Shown piece after piece: positions 10,802-19,470 of a stretch of 64,000 nt of DNA. The stretch covers positions 1-64,000 of the forward strand of contig NZ_JAEPWN010000007.1 in the NCBI RefSeq assembly GCF_016654005.1, in the 5' to 3' direction. The notes under the pieces are model-generated. The model was not told the DNA's origin. It was given only the letters and a program-made list of their open reading frames with translations, and did not search any database. Source of the DNA: Brevundimonas nasdae (GTDB taxonomy: Bacteria; Pseudomonadota; Alphaproteobacteria; Caulobacterales; Caulobacteraceae). The position numbers and the translations under genes were made by a program. How positions within the stretch are numbered: position 1 is the stretch's first letter; each line of letters starts with the position of its first letter.

Positions 10802-11575
10802 ATGGCCGGCCACTCGAAATTCAAGAACATCATGCACCGCAAGGGACGCGCCGACGCGCAGCGTTCCAAGCTGTTCTCCAAGCTGTCACGCGACATCACG
10901 GTGGCGGCGAAGTCGGGTCTGCCTGACCCGGCCGCCAACCCGCGCCTGCGTCTGGCGGTCAACAACGCCAAGGCCGAAAGCCTGCCCAAGGACGTGATCC
11001 AGCGCGCGATCAACAAGGCGGCGGGCGGCGACGTCGATAATATGGAGGAGGTCCGCTACGAGGGCCGCGGCCCCGGCGGCGTCGGCATCATCGTCGAGGC
11101 CCTGACCGACAACCGCAACCGCGCCGCCTCCAACATCGGCGCGGCCTTCAAGAAGAACGGCGGCGCGCTGAGCGAAATGAACTCGGTCGCCTTCATGTGG
11201 GATAAGGTCGGTCAGATCATCTACAAGGCCGAGGCAGGCACCGAAGACGAAGTCATGGAGGCCGCCATCGAAGCCGGCGCCTCGGACGTCGAAAGCGATC
11301 TGGTCAAGCCGGACATCTATGAGGACGCGCCGGGCCACACCATCTGGACCGCCTTCGAGGACCTGAACGAAGTCGCCGACGCCATGTCCAAGGTGCTGGG
11401 CGATCCCAAGTCCACCGCCATCGTCTGGAAGCCCCAGTCCGAAGTGCCCGTCACGGGCGAGGCCGTCGGCACCCTGCTGAAGCTGCTGGACGCCCTGGAC
11501 GCCGAAGACGACGTGCAGAACGTCTATTCCAACGAAGACATCTCCGACGAAGACGCCGCCAAATACGCGGGCTGA
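10802..11575 (+). CDS. yebC: YebC/TACO1 family translation or transcription factor
   Basis: This 257-residue protein carries the family opening [20 protein letters not shown]. The acidic ELTDNRNR-type segment follows ([18 protein letters not shown]), and the C-terminal domain ends in [11 protein letters not shown]. YebC proteins are reported to relieve ribosome stalling at polyproline or to bind DNA (family knowledge). The ATG at 10802 matches the conserved N-terminus; an upstream extension was rejected. In many alphaproteobacteria yebC sits directly before ruvC. Here about 3 kb of other genes intervene. Confidence 0.95.
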   Translation: MAGHSKFKNIMHRKGRADAQRSKLFSKLSRDITVAAKSGLPDPAANPRLRLAVNNAKAESLPKDVIQRAINKAAGGDVDNMEEVRYEGRGPGGVGIIVEALTDNRNRAASNIGAAFKKNGGALSEMNSVAFMWDKVGQIIYKAEAGTEDEVMEAAIEAGASDVESDLVKPDIYEDAPGHTIWTAFEDLNEVADAMSKVLGDPKSTAIVWKPQSEVPVTGEAVGTLLKLLDALDAEDDVQNVYSNEDISDEDAAKYAG

Positions 11576-11732
11576 GGTCGGGTTGAAACGCGCGGCGGGA
11601 TGCTGGCCCTCCGCGCGTGTCCTGGCTCGTTCAGGCGCCAGACGAAGCTAGAGCAAAGCTTGCGAGTCGTTAGCGGGGAACCCGGCGGGCGGGAGGCGAT
11701 TAGTTTCGTTCAAGCCTTGCCGGAGCGCCCTG

Positions 11733-12251
11733 ATGGACATCACTCAACTGATTCTCGACGACCATGCGGAACAGCGTCGCCTGTTCTCGATCATCGAACA
11801 GATTGATCCCAAGGACATCGAGGCGCTGAGCGCGGTCTGGGGGCGGTTGTCGGCCTTTCTGGATGTGCACGCCGAGGCTGAGGAACGGTTCTTCTATCCC
11901 GACCTGATGAAAAAGGGCGACGGCGCCAATGACGCCGAGGACGGCACGGTCGAAGGCGAGACCGAGGACGCCATCGAAGACCACAACAAGCTGCGTGACG
12001 CGGTGAAGGCGGTCGCCAAGCACAAGGTGGGCACCAAGGCCTGGTTCGAAGCCGTGGGCGAGGCGAACGTCGTCAACTCCAAGCACATGGGCGAGGAAGA
12101 GCGTCAGGGCCTGACCGACTTCCGCCTGAACTCCAGCGTGGCCACCCGCCATGATCTGGCGGTCAAGTTCGCGGCCTTTGAGGCGGCCAACATCACGGGC
12201 GTGAAGCCGGTGAACAAGGACCCCGAAGCCTATGTCGAGAAACACGCCTGA
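11733..12251 (+). CDS. hemerythrin HHE-domain protein
   Basis: A 172-residue helical protein with the ligand pattern of a bacterial hemerythrin-like di-iron domain: His11 in LILDDHAEQRRLF, His and Glu in DVHAEAEERFFYPDL, His in IEDHNKLRDAV and His in NSKHMGEEER. Such proteins bind oxygen or nitric oxide or act in iron handling. It is cytosolic, with no signal peptide. The ATG follows GGAGCGCCCTG. The next gene starts 12 bases after the stop, so the two probably share a transcript. The physiological role is not readable from context. Confidence 0.85.
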   Translation: MDITQLILDDHAEQRRLFSIIEQIDPKDIEALSAVWGRLSAFLDVHAEAEERFFYPDLMKKGDGANDAEDGTVEGETEDAIEDHNKLRDAVKAVAKHKVGTKAWFEAVGEANVVNSKHMGEEERQGLTDFRLNSSVATRHDLAVKFAAFEAANITGVKPVNKDPEAYVEKHA

Positions 12252-12263
12252 CGGACGCCGCTG

Positions 12264-12713
12264 ATGCCGGAACATGATCCACGCCTTGATCTGCCGGGCA
12301 GCGCCAGTCCGCCCATCGACGGCTCTCGCTGGTTCTGGGTCAAGCTGGCCGCTTGGGGCGGGGCGATCGTCCTGTTGTTGTGCGCCGCCGCTGTGGTTAC
12401 GATGGGCGTCTCATCCCTGTTGAACCGCGAAAAGGCCGAGCCTGGGCCGACCGAGCGTGTCGTCGTCGAGACGGTTGATGTTCCGGTTCAGGCGCCGGCG
12501 GCGGTCGAACCGTCCCGCGCCGCGCCGGACGTCGTGCGGCCGCCGGTCGATCCCATCTACGCCCCGGCCACGCCTGAGCAGATCGCGCCCTTCTACATCC
12601 CGCCGGAACGGGCTTCAGGCCAGACGGCGGAACCTGTAGTCAGGGAGGCGCCGCCGCCTGCTCCATCCCCGGCTGAGGCGGCGCCCAAACGGCCCCGGCT
12701 GATGCAGCACTGA
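12264..12713 (+). CDS. membrane-anchored proline-rich protein, unknown
   Basis: This 149-residue protein has a short polar N-terminus and one strong transmembrane helix at about residues 27-52 (the WVKLAAWGGAIVLLLCAAAV segment). A proline- and alanine-rich periplasmic tail with PAAVEPSRAAPDVVRPP and APPPAPSPAEAAPKRP stretches follows. No enzyme motif is visible. It starts 12 bases after the hemerythrin gene. The tail looks like a flexible periplasmic spacer. I do not recognise a family. Confidence 0.6.
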   Translation: MPEHDPRLDLPGSASPPIDGSRWFWVKLAAWGGAIVLLLCAAAVVTMGVSSLLNREKAEPGPTERVVVETVDVPVQAPAAVEPSRAAPDVVRPPVDPIYAPATPEQIAPFYIPPERASGQTAEPVVREAPPPAPSPAEAAPKRPRLMQH

Positions 12714-12724
12714 GGCGCGGGGCT

Positions 12725-12853
12725 TCAGGCGCAGAAGGCGATGGCGGCGTCCAGCCAGACCGCGACACCGACCCGGCCCCACAGCCATATGGCCCCGCCG
12801 ATGGCCAGCAGGGCCAGGGCGCCCAGACCGACCCGGATCGCGCGGGACTTCAT
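12725..12853 (-). CDS. 42-residue membrane peptide coupled to the MFS transporter
   Basis: This short frame starts at an ATG (12853) that overlaps the stop of the MFS gene as ATGA, so translational coupling is likely. The 42-residue product has a basic start (MKSRAIRVG), one hydrophobic helix (ALALLAIGGAIWLWG), a second hydrophobic stretch (VAVWLDAAIAF) and a terminal Cys-Ala. Without the overlap I would not call it. It could be a small accessory subunit of the transporter. The longer frame starting upstream inside the MFS gene is not favoured. Confidence 0.55.
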   Translation of the reverse strand: MKSRAIRVGLGALALLAIGGAIWLWGRVGVAVWLDAAIAFCA

Positions 12854-14079
12854 TCCGCCGCCAGGGGCGAGGCTCGGCCGCGCACCAGCGGCGCCTCCCT
12901 GATCGGGGCGTTGGCCGCCGCCGCCGTCAGGGCCAGGCCGATCGAGACGATCCACATCAGCATGTACGAGCCGGTCGCATCAAAGGCCACGCCGGCCAGC
13001 CAGGCGCCGAAGAAGGCGCCGATCTGGTGGTTCATGAAGACGATCCCCGCCAGCGCCGACAGGTTCCGCAGCCCGTAGATCTGGGCCACCAGGCCATTGG
13101 TCAGCGGCACGGTGCCCAGCCACAGGAAGCCGAAGGTCGCCGCGAAGATCAGGGCGCTGGCGGGCGACAGCGGGACCAGGATGAAGACGACCAGCGTCAC
13201 GGCCCGCAGGCTGTAGAGCAGCACCAGCAGGTTCTTCTTGGACCCCTTGGACCCCCATGCGCCCCACAGCCACGACCCGGCGATGTTGAACAGGCCGATC
13301 AGGGCCAGACAGTTGGCGCCCACGGACGGCGACAGGCCCAGGTCGCGCAGATAGGCGGGCAGGTGGGTGCCCACGAAGGCGATGTGGAAGCCGCAGACGA
13401 AAAAGCCGAAGTTCAGCAGCCAGAAGCTGGGATGGGCGAACGCCTCGGCCAGGGCGGCCTTCAGCGGCGGACCCTCGACCCTGCCACGCGCAGGCGGCTT
13501 GCCCGCCACGCCCAGCGCCGCCGGGATCATCAGGGCGGCCACCGCCGCCAGAATGAACAGGGTGATGCGCCAGTCATAGGCGTCCAGCAGGGCCTGGGCG
13601 GCGGGCACCACCAGAAACTGGCCGAACGAGCCGCCGGCGGTGACGATGCCGAAGGCCAGGGTCCGCTTCTCGGGCGGCACGATCTTGCCCACGGCGCCCA
13701 GCACGACCACGAAGGTCACGCCCGACATGGCCAGACCGACCATGGCGCCGAAGCCGATCATCAGGCCCAGAGAACTGGCCGCCAGAGCCGACACGACAAG
13801 ACCGCCCGCATAGACCAACCCCCCGATCACCGCGATTCGTCCCGCGCCATGCTTGTCGGCCATGGCGCCGATGAAGGGCTGGATCAGGCCGAACAACAGG
13901 TTCTGGGCGGCGATGATCAGGCCGAAGGTCTGGCGGTTGATCTCCAGCTCCATGCCCATCGGCGTCAGGAACAGGCCGAACGACTGGCGCACCCCCATCG
14001 ACAGGGTGACCATGGTGGCCCCGGCCAGGATCATGATCCAGGCGCGACGGGACATCGGGGAGGGGGCGGCGTCAGGCAT
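12850..14079 (-). CDS. major facilitator superfamily transporter
   Basis: This 409-residue polytopic protein shows about 12 hydrophobic helices. The MFS family-A motif is recognisable between helices 2 and 3 (GAMADKHGAGRIAVIGG). A cytoplasmic loop with KPPARGRVEGPP separates the two halves near residue 205. The N-terminal GVRQSFGLFLTPMG segment resembles the oxalate/formate (OFA)-like or NarK-like subset. An ATG at 14079 overlaps the regulator gene by eight bases; MSRRAW at 14055 is an alternative start. It belongs to a MarR-controlled operon, which suggests efflux or uptake of a small organic acid or aromatic compound that is also the regulator ligand (inference). Confidence 0.88.
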   Translation of the reverse strand: MPDAAPSPMSRRAWIMILAGATMVTLSMGVRQSFGLFLTPMGMELEINRQTFGLIIAAQNLLFGLIQPFIGAMADKHGAGRIAVIGGLVYAGGLVVSALAASSLGLMIGFGAMVGLAMSGVTFVVVLGAVGKIVPPEKRTLAFGIVTAGGSFGQFLVVPAAQALLDAYDWRITLFILAAVAALMIPAALGVAGKPPARGRVEGPPLKAALAEAFAHPSFWLLNFGFFVCGFHIAFVGTHLPAYLRDLGLSPSVGANCLALIGLFNIAGSWLWGAWGSKGSKKNLLVLLYSLRAVTLVVFILVPLSPASALIFAATFGFLWLGTVPLTNGLVAQIYGLRNLSALAGIVFMNHQIGAFFGAWLAGVAFDATGSYMLMWIVSIGLALTAAAANAPIREAPLVRGRASPLAAE

Positions 14080-14476
14080 GGGTCTCGATTTCGTGCAGCA
14101 GGTCGATCAAGGCGGCTTCGCGTTCGCCCAGGGTCTGGCTGACCCGGCCCTGGGTCTCCATCCAGATCGGCCGCGCCAGATCCAGGCGTTCGCGCCCGGC
14201 GCCGGTCAGGGTGAAGCGTTGGACGCGGCCCGGTTCGGCCGCGACCCAGCCCTGGCGGATCATCGGCTGGAGGGTGCGCCACATGGCGCTTTTCTCGTGG
14301 GCGGTGCGCTCGGCGATCTCGTTCAGGCTGGGCAGGTCCAGCTGCGCCAGATTCCGCAGGATCGAGAACTGGTTCACCGTCAGCCCGACCGGCGCCAGGG
14401 CGGCGTCATAAAGGCGGCTCAGCGTGCGCGAGGCGCGCCGCAGACGGCCGCAGATGCAGGGTCCATCATCGTTCAT
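14072..14476 (-). CDS. MarR family transcriptional regulator
   Basis: This 134-residue winged-helix protein has the MarR arrangement: an N-terminal dimer helix (LRRASRTLSRLYDAALAPVG), then LTVNQFSILRNL. The recognition helix segment is SLNEIAERTAHEKSAMWRTL, the wing is GWVAAEPGRVQRFTLT, and a C-terminal dimer helix follows. A CICG pair near residues 7-10 could be redox-sensitive. It is first in a three-gene operon with an MFS transporter and a 42-residue peptide. The start codon lies within one arm of a perfect palindrome, so autorepression is likely. Confidence 0.92.
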   Translation of the reverse strand: MNDDGPCICGRLRRASRTLSRLYDAALAPVGLTVNQFSILRNLAQLDLPSLNEIAERTAHEKSAMWRTLQPMIRQGWVAAEPGRVQRFTLTGAGRERLDLARPIWMETQGRVSQTLGEREAALIDLLHEIETHA

Positions 14477-14511
14477 TGCATATGCAATACGCCGTCGCGT
14501 TGCATATGCAA
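14475..14511 (-). promoter_or_regulatory. twin palindromic operators of the MarR-MFS operon
   Basis: ATTGCATATGCAAT (14475-14488) and TTGCATATGCAA (14500-14511) are perfect palindromes sharing the 12-bp core TTGCATATGCAA. Their centres are 24 bp apart. The first overlaps the marR start codon. The spacing and sequence fit cooperative binding by two MarR dimers. Confidence 0.75.
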
Positions 14512-14572
14512 TAGGGATTGTCGGGCCGCTGGTGATTGTTTGCTAACTCTCTTTGCGGCATGAGGGGAACGG

Positions 14573-15091
14573 ATGGCGAACGAACCTGTCAGAATCATCG
14601 GGCTGGACCCGGGTCTGCGACGCACCGGCTGGGGGGTGATCGTCAGTGACGGCGCGCGCCTGCGCTGGGTGGCGCACGGGGTGGTGACCCCGCCCGAAAA
14701 GGCCCCCTTCAGCGAGCGGCTGCTGCACCTGCTGGATCACGTCGGGGCGATCTGCGCCGATCATGGCTGCGAAGAGGCGGCGGTCGAAGAGGTGTTCGTC
14801 AACGTCAACCCGGCCTCGACGCTGAAGCTGGGACACGCCCGCGCCGCCGTCATGCTGGCGCCGGCCAAATGCGGCCTTCTGGTCGCGGAATATTCGCCCA
14901 ATCTGGTCAAGAAGGCGGTGGTCGGCGCAGGCCATGCGGACAAGAGCCAGATCGCCTTCATGGTCAAACGCCTGCTGCCAACCGCGGGGGATGTGAAGGC
15001 CGACGCCGCCGACGCCCTGGCCGTCGCCATCACTCATGCGCAACTGAGGAAACGGTCCTTGCTGGAAACCCTGCATCGAGGCGCCGCATGA
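14573..15091 (+). CDS. ruvC: crossover junction endodeoxyribonuclease RuvC
   Basis: This 172-residue resolvase cleaves Holliday junctions delivered by RuvAB. Active-site acids are Asp12 ([12 protein letters not shown]), Glu72 ([10 protein letters not shown]) and Asp144/Asp147 (KADAADALA), matching the E. coli D7, E66, D138 and D141 pattern. The ATG follows GAGGGGAACGG. The stop overlaps the ruvA start (ATGA), beginning a three-gene coupled operon. The divergent MarR operators lie about 60 bp upstream. Confidence 0.98.
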   Translation: MANEPVRIIGLDPGLRRTGWGVIVSDGARLRWVAHGVVTPPEKAPFSERLLHLLDHVGAICADHGCEEAAVEEVFVNVNPASTLKLGHARAAVMLAPAKCGLLVAEYSPNLVKKAVVGAGHADKSQIAFMVKRLLPTAGDVKADAADALAVAITHAQLRKRSLLETLHRGAA

Positions 15092-15705
15092 TCGGGCGTT
15101 TGAGAGGCGTGCTGGCCGAGGTCGGCGAGGCGGACTGCCTGATCGACTGTGCGGGCGTGGGCTATATGGTGTCATGCGGGGCCAGGACCCTGGGCCGTCT
15201 GCCGGCGCCCGGCGACGAGGCGACGGTCCATGTCCATTCGCAATGGAGCGAGGATGCAGGCCCGCGTCTGTACGGCTTCCTGACGCGGGACGAACGCCGC
15301 GCCTTCACCACGCTGTTGGCCATTCAGGGCGTGGGGCCCAAGGCGGCGCTGGCCGTGCTGGACGTGCTTCCGCCGGGCGAACTGGCGGGCGCCGTGGCGC
15401 GTGAGGACAAGGCGGCGGTCGCCCGCGCCAACGGCGTCGGCCCCAAACTGGCCCTGCGCATCGTCACCGAACTGAAGGGCAAGCCTCTGGGCGACGTGAC
15501 CTTTGCGCCCATGGCGCCGGGCGTCCATGTCGAGATTGCTCCGCCCGCACCCAGCCTGGCGGGAGAGGCCGTGTCGGCCCTGCTGGGGCTGGGCGTCGCC
15601 GAGGTCAACGCCCGCCGCGCCGTCGATCAGGCCCTGATCCGTCTGGGCGACGAGGCTGAACTGCCTGCGGTCATCCGCGCGGCCCTGCAGGAGTTGGGGC
15701 GTTGA
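15088..15705 (+). CDS. ruvA: Holliday junction branch-migration protein RuvA
   Basis: This 205-residue DNA-binding subunit tetramerises on four-way junctions and loads RuvB. The N-terminal OB-fold opens with [12 protein letters not shown]. Two helix-hairpin-helix motifs follow ([17 protein letters not shown] and [18 protein letters not shown]). The C-terminal RuvB-contacting domain ([20 protein letters not shown]) comes after a proline-rich linker. It is coupled at both ends: ATGA with ruvC and TTGA with ruvB. Confidence 0.98.
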   Translation: MIGRLRGVLAEVGEADCLIDCAGVGYMVSCGARTLGRLPAPGDEATVHVHSQWSEDAGPRLYGFLTRDERRAFTTLLAIQGVGPKAALAVLDVLPPGELAGAVAREDKAAVARANGVGPKLALRIVTELKGKPLGDVTFAPMAPGVHVEIAPPAPSLAGEAVSALLGLGVAEVNARRAVDQALIRLGDEAELPAVIRAALQELGR

Positions 15706-16736
15706 CCGACCGCATCATCTCCCCTGACGCCGCCCAGGGCGAAGCCTTCGACCGTGCGCTGCGGCCCCAGACCCTGTCCGAGTTCGTCGGCCAGTCGCAG
15801 GCCAAGGGCAATCTGAAGGTCTTCATCGACGCGGCGCGGGGGCGGGCCGAGGCGCTGGACCACGTCCTGCTGTTCGGACCTCCGGGACTGGGCAAGACGA
15901 CGCTGGCGCAGATCGTGTCGCGCGAACTGGGCGTGGGCTTTCGCGCCACCTCCGGTCCGATCCTGGCCAAGGCGGGCGATCTGGCGGCCATTCTGACCAA
16001 TCTCGAACCGCGCGACGTCCTGTTCATCGACGAGATCCACCGCCTCAGCCCCCAGGTCGAGGAGATTCTCTATCCCGCGATGGAGGATCATGTGCTGGAC
16101 CTGATCATCGGCGAGGGGCCGTCGGCGCGCTCGGTGCGGATCGACCTGGCGCCCTTTACCCTGGTGGGGGCCACGACGCGGGCGGGCCTGCTGGCCACGC
16201 CGCTGCGCGACCGGTTCGGCATTCCGCTGCGGCTGGAGTTCTACACCCCCGAAGAACTGACGGCGGTGGTGCGCGGCACGGCGCGCAAGATGGGCGCGGC
16301 CATCGACGAGGCGGGCGCATTCGAGATCGCGTCCCGCGCGCGCGGCACGCCCCGGATCGCCGGACGCCTGCTGCGGCGGGTGCGCGACTTCGCCTCGGCG
16401 GAAGGGGCGGAAGTCATCAACAGGCTGGTCGCGGCGCGGGCGTTGGCGCGGCTGGAGGTGGACGAAGCCGGGCTGGACAGTCTGGACCGCCGCTTCCTGA
16501 AGGCCCTGATCGAGAACTATGGCGGCGGCCCCGTGGGCATGGACACCCTTGCGGCGGCCATCGCCGAGGCGCGCGATGCGGTCGAGGACGTGATCGAACC
16601 CTATCTGCTGCAGCAGGGCTTCATCATGCGCACCCCGCGCGGGCGGATGGCCTGCGCCAAGGCCTACGCCCACCTGGGTCTGTCCGAACCGCCCAAGAAC
16701 CCGAACGCCGTCGTTCCCGGCGATCTGTTCGACTAG
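15702..16736 (+). CDS. ruvB: Holliday junction branch-migration ATPase RuvB
   Basis: This 344-residue AAA+ motor drives branch migration with RuvA. Walker A is GPPGLGKT (residues 59-66), Walker B is FIDEIH (Asp110, Glu111) and sensor 1 is GATTRAG. The C-terminal winged helix carries [11 protein letters not shown]. The start is a TTG at 15702 overlapping the ruvA stop, consistent with the conserved N-terminus ISPDA. It completes the ruvCAB operon. A small unknown membrane gene follows 38 bases later and then the Tol-Pal cluster. Confidence 0.98.
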   Translation: MTDRIISPDAAQGEAFDRALRPQTLSEFVGQSQAKGNLKVFIDAARGRAEALDHVLLFGPPGLGKTTLAQIVSRELGVGFRATSGPILAKAGDLAAILTNLEPRDVLFIDEIHRLSPQVEEILYPAMEDHVLDLIIGEGPSARSVRIDLAPFTLVGATTRAGLLATPLRDRFGIPLRLEFYTPEELTAVVRGTARKMGAAIDEAGAFEIASRARGTPRIAGRLLRRVRDFASAEGAEVINRLVAARALARLEVDEAGLDSLDRRFLKALIENYGGGPVGMDTLAAAIAEARDAVEDVIEPYLLQQGFIMRTPRGRMACAKAYAHLGLSEPPKNPNAVVPGDLFD

Positions 16737-16774
16737 GTCTTGCCAAGCTGGCGGGCGCATCGTTCTTTGCCGCC

Positions 16775-17137
16775 ATGAAACGCAAGACCCGAGACATCTG
16801 GCTGATCGGACTGGCGGCGGCGGTTCTGGCGCTGGGCGGGCTGGCCTTCTGGCTGTCGGCGAAGGGGGACCGGATTGATCCGCTGGAGGCGCCGGGCGAC
16901 CGGGTGGCGCGCCAGATCGAGACCCAGATCGGCCCCGGCGCCGTGCTGCGCTATGCGGAGCCGGGCCAGCGTCGCGGCATGTGCGGCTATGTGGGGCGGA
17001 CCCGCAAGGGCGAGGCCGTGGCCTTCGTCTCCACCCCCAACCGCATCCTGTTCAGCGACGATCCGATGCCGACCGAGTTCCGGCAAATGCGTGAACGCTA
17101 CTGTCCCGGCTTCCTGACCGCCCGCCCGAGGCGATAG
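16775..17137 (+). CDS. small membrane-anchored protein between ruvB and ybgC, unknown
   Basis: This 120-residue product has a basic start (MKRKTRD), one transmembrane helix at residues ~9-28 (IWLIGLAAAVLALGGLAFWL) and a soluble periplasmic domain. That domain contains MCGYVGRTRKGEAVAFVSTPNRILF and ends in RERYCPGF, so two cysteines could form a disulfide. No known motif is recognised. It lies 9 bases before ybgC and probably belongs to the same transcript. Confidence 0.65.
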   Translation: MKRKTRDIWLIGLAAAVLALGGLAFWLSAKGDRIDPLEAPGDRVARQIETQIGPGAVLRYAEPGQRRGMCGYVGRTRKGEAVAFVSTPNRILFSDDPMPTEFRQMRERYCPGFLTARPRR

Positions 17138-17146
17138 ACTGTCGGC

Positions 17147-17608
17147 ATGAGCGACGATCTTCCCACCGCCGGCCGTTTCGACGGCCATGACCATCTGCTG
17201 CCCGTGCGCGTCTATTACGAGGACACGGACTTCACCGGCCTGGTCTATCACGCCAACTATGTCCGCTATTTTGAGCGGGGGCGGTCCGATTTCCTGCGTG
17301 CCATCGGGGTGGGCCACAGCGATTTGCTGGAGGACGAGTCCCCGCTGGCCTTTGTCGTCGCCGACATGAACCTGCGCTTCATCAAGCCCGCCCGCATCGA
17401 CGACGCCCTGGTGGTTCGCACCGTCTATGAGACGGTCAAGGGGGTGCGTCTGATCATCCGCCAGTCGGTCGAGCGGGCGGGCGAGGTGCTGTGCCGCGCC
17501 GAGGTCACCGCCGTCTGCATCCATCTGGACGGCCGCCCGCGCCGCCCGTCCAAGGGGCTGATCGAGAAGGTCACGCCGTGGCTGGCGAGCACGGCGCAGG
17601 CCGGGTAA
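17147..17608 (+). CDS. ybgC: Tol-Pal associated acyl-CoA thioesterase YbgC
   Basis: This 153-residue hotdog thioesterase has the 4HBT signature YYEDTDFTGLVYHANYVRYF with the catalytic Asp in the EDTD turn. Family members hydrolyse short-chain or acyl-ACP-linked thioesters and are nearly always first in tol-pal operons, where they contact phospholipid synthesis (family knowledge). Residues FERGRSDFLRAIG follow as in other YbgC proteins. It precedes tolQ, separated by one small unknown gene, instead of abutting it directly as in E. coli. Confidence 0.93.
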   Translation: MSDDLPTAGRFDGHDHLLPVRVYYEDTDFTGLVYHANYVRYFERGRSDFLRAIGVGHSDLLEDESPLAFVVADMNLRFIKPARIDDALVVRTVYETVKGVRLIIRQSVERAGEVLCRAEVTAVCIHLDGRPRRPSKGLIEKVTPWLASTAQAG

Positions 17609-17632
17609 AACAGGCGGGTAAAGGGGAGCGAT

Positions 17633-18058
17633 ATGAACGATCAAACCATCACCACCAGCGCCGTTATTGTGACTTTTCTGCTGCTGGTTCTTCTGGTCGG
17701 CGGGGGTCTGGCCGGTTGTCCCTACTACAAGGTCTGGGAGCGCAAGATGGCCGGGCAGGCCGAACTGCAATACCAGCAGGGTGCGCGTCAGGCCCTGATC
17801 GCCCAGGCCGCCGCCGAGGACGAGGCCGCCATCAAGCGGGCCGAGGCCGCCACGCGCCGGGTGCTGGGCTGGACAGACGCCGCCAAGCGCGGCTGCGCCG
17901 AACTGGGCCGACCGGGCGACCGCCAGTGCGAGGAGCAGCTGCTGAAAGACGCCGCCACCTATTCCATCGCCAAGGAAGGCCATGAGGGCGTGATCATCAG
18001 CGTCGGCGCGCCCGTCTCGGTCGCCGTCGACCCGAACAAGGGCCGTTCGGGCGAATAA
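17633..18058 (+). CDS. small membrane protein or lipoprotein inserted in the tol-pal cluster
   Basis: This 141-residue protein has an N-terminal hydrophobic segment (VIVTFLLLVLLVGGGLAGC) ending in a lipobox-like LAGC, so Cys could be lipidated. The segment CPYYKVWERKMAGQAELQYQ is followed by an alanine/glutamate-rich helix (AAAEDEAAIKRAEAATRR). This resembles the short SPFH/prohibitin-like proteins of the CPxYxVWxxxxxGxAEL type found in proteobacteria and phages (memory-based, not searched). An AGGGGAGCG site precedes the ATG. It lies between ybgC and tolQ. Function unknown. Confidence 0.65.
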   Translation: MNDQTITTSAVIVTFLLLVLLVGGGLAGCPYYKVWERKMAGQAELQYQQGARQALIAQAAAEDEAAIKRAEAATRRVLGWTDAAKRGCAELGRPGDRQCEEQLLKDAATYSIAKEGHEGVIISVGAPVSVAVDPNKGRSGE

Positions 18059-18254
18059 GGGCGGGCTGCACAGGCTGTTGATCACAAGCGGCTGATTCCG
18101 ACCGTTTCCGGGCTCAGAGTAAACCGGCTGGTAACCATTTTCGCGGCTGTCAGAGGGCAGGTGCGACGGTCACGCTGTCGTGCGCGCCACACAATAGTCA
18201 CGCCTAGTCGGTCGAAGGGAAATGACCGATTTCGAATCCGCCCGGAGCGCCTGA

Positions 18255-19007
<753 letters not shown>

Positions 19008-19010
19008 GCC

Positions 19011-19466
19011 ATGGCCATGGGCGGTGGATCAGGCGGCGGCGGTGGTCGCAGGGGACGCAGGGGGCGCAAGGGCCCGCTGACGGAAATCAACGTCACGCCT
19101 CTGGTCGACGTAATGCTGGTGCTGCTGATCATCTTCATGATCTCGGCGCCCCTGCTGACGGTGGGGGTTCCGGTCGAACTGCCCAAGACCGAGGCCAGCG
19201 CGGTCGAGATCAAGTCGGAGCCCCTGTCGGTCAGCATCGACCAGAACGGCGCCATCTTCATCGGCGACAGCGAAGCCGACTTCAACGACCTGACCACGCG
19301 CCTGTTCACCGAGGCGGGCGGGGCGGACAAGGCGGCCGAGCGTCCGGTCTTCGTGCGCGCCGACGGCCGTGCGCCCTATCAGGCCGTGGCCCGCGTGATG
19401 GCGCGCCTGAGCGCCAACGGCTTCACCAAGCTGAACCTGATCACCGACACGGCGCCGGAGGCCTGA
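19011..19466 (+). CDS. tolR: Tol-Pal system protein TolR
   Basis: This 151-residue ExbD/TolR protein has a glycine- and arginine-rich cytoplasmic N-terminus. One transmembrane helix spans residues 31-50 and includes Asp33 ([17 protein letters not shown]), the proton-path Asp of the family. A periplasmic domain of about 100 residues follows. It works with TolQ to convert proton-motive force into TolA movement. The gap to tolA is only four bases. Confidence 0.97.
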   Translation: MAMGGGSGGGGGRRGRRGRKGPLTEINVTPLVDVMLVLLIIFMISAPLLTVGVPVELPKTEASAVEIKSEPLSVSIDQNGAIFIGDSEADFNDLTTRLFTEAGGADKAAERPVFVRADGRAPYQAVARVMARLSANGFTKLNLITDTAPEA

Positions 19467-19470
19467 GCCC

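Noticed and set aside
11586..11635. Hairpin ACGCGCGG / CCGCGCGT after yebC as terminator
   Set aside because: The stem is only eight pairs with a long loop and no T-tract, so I did not list it.
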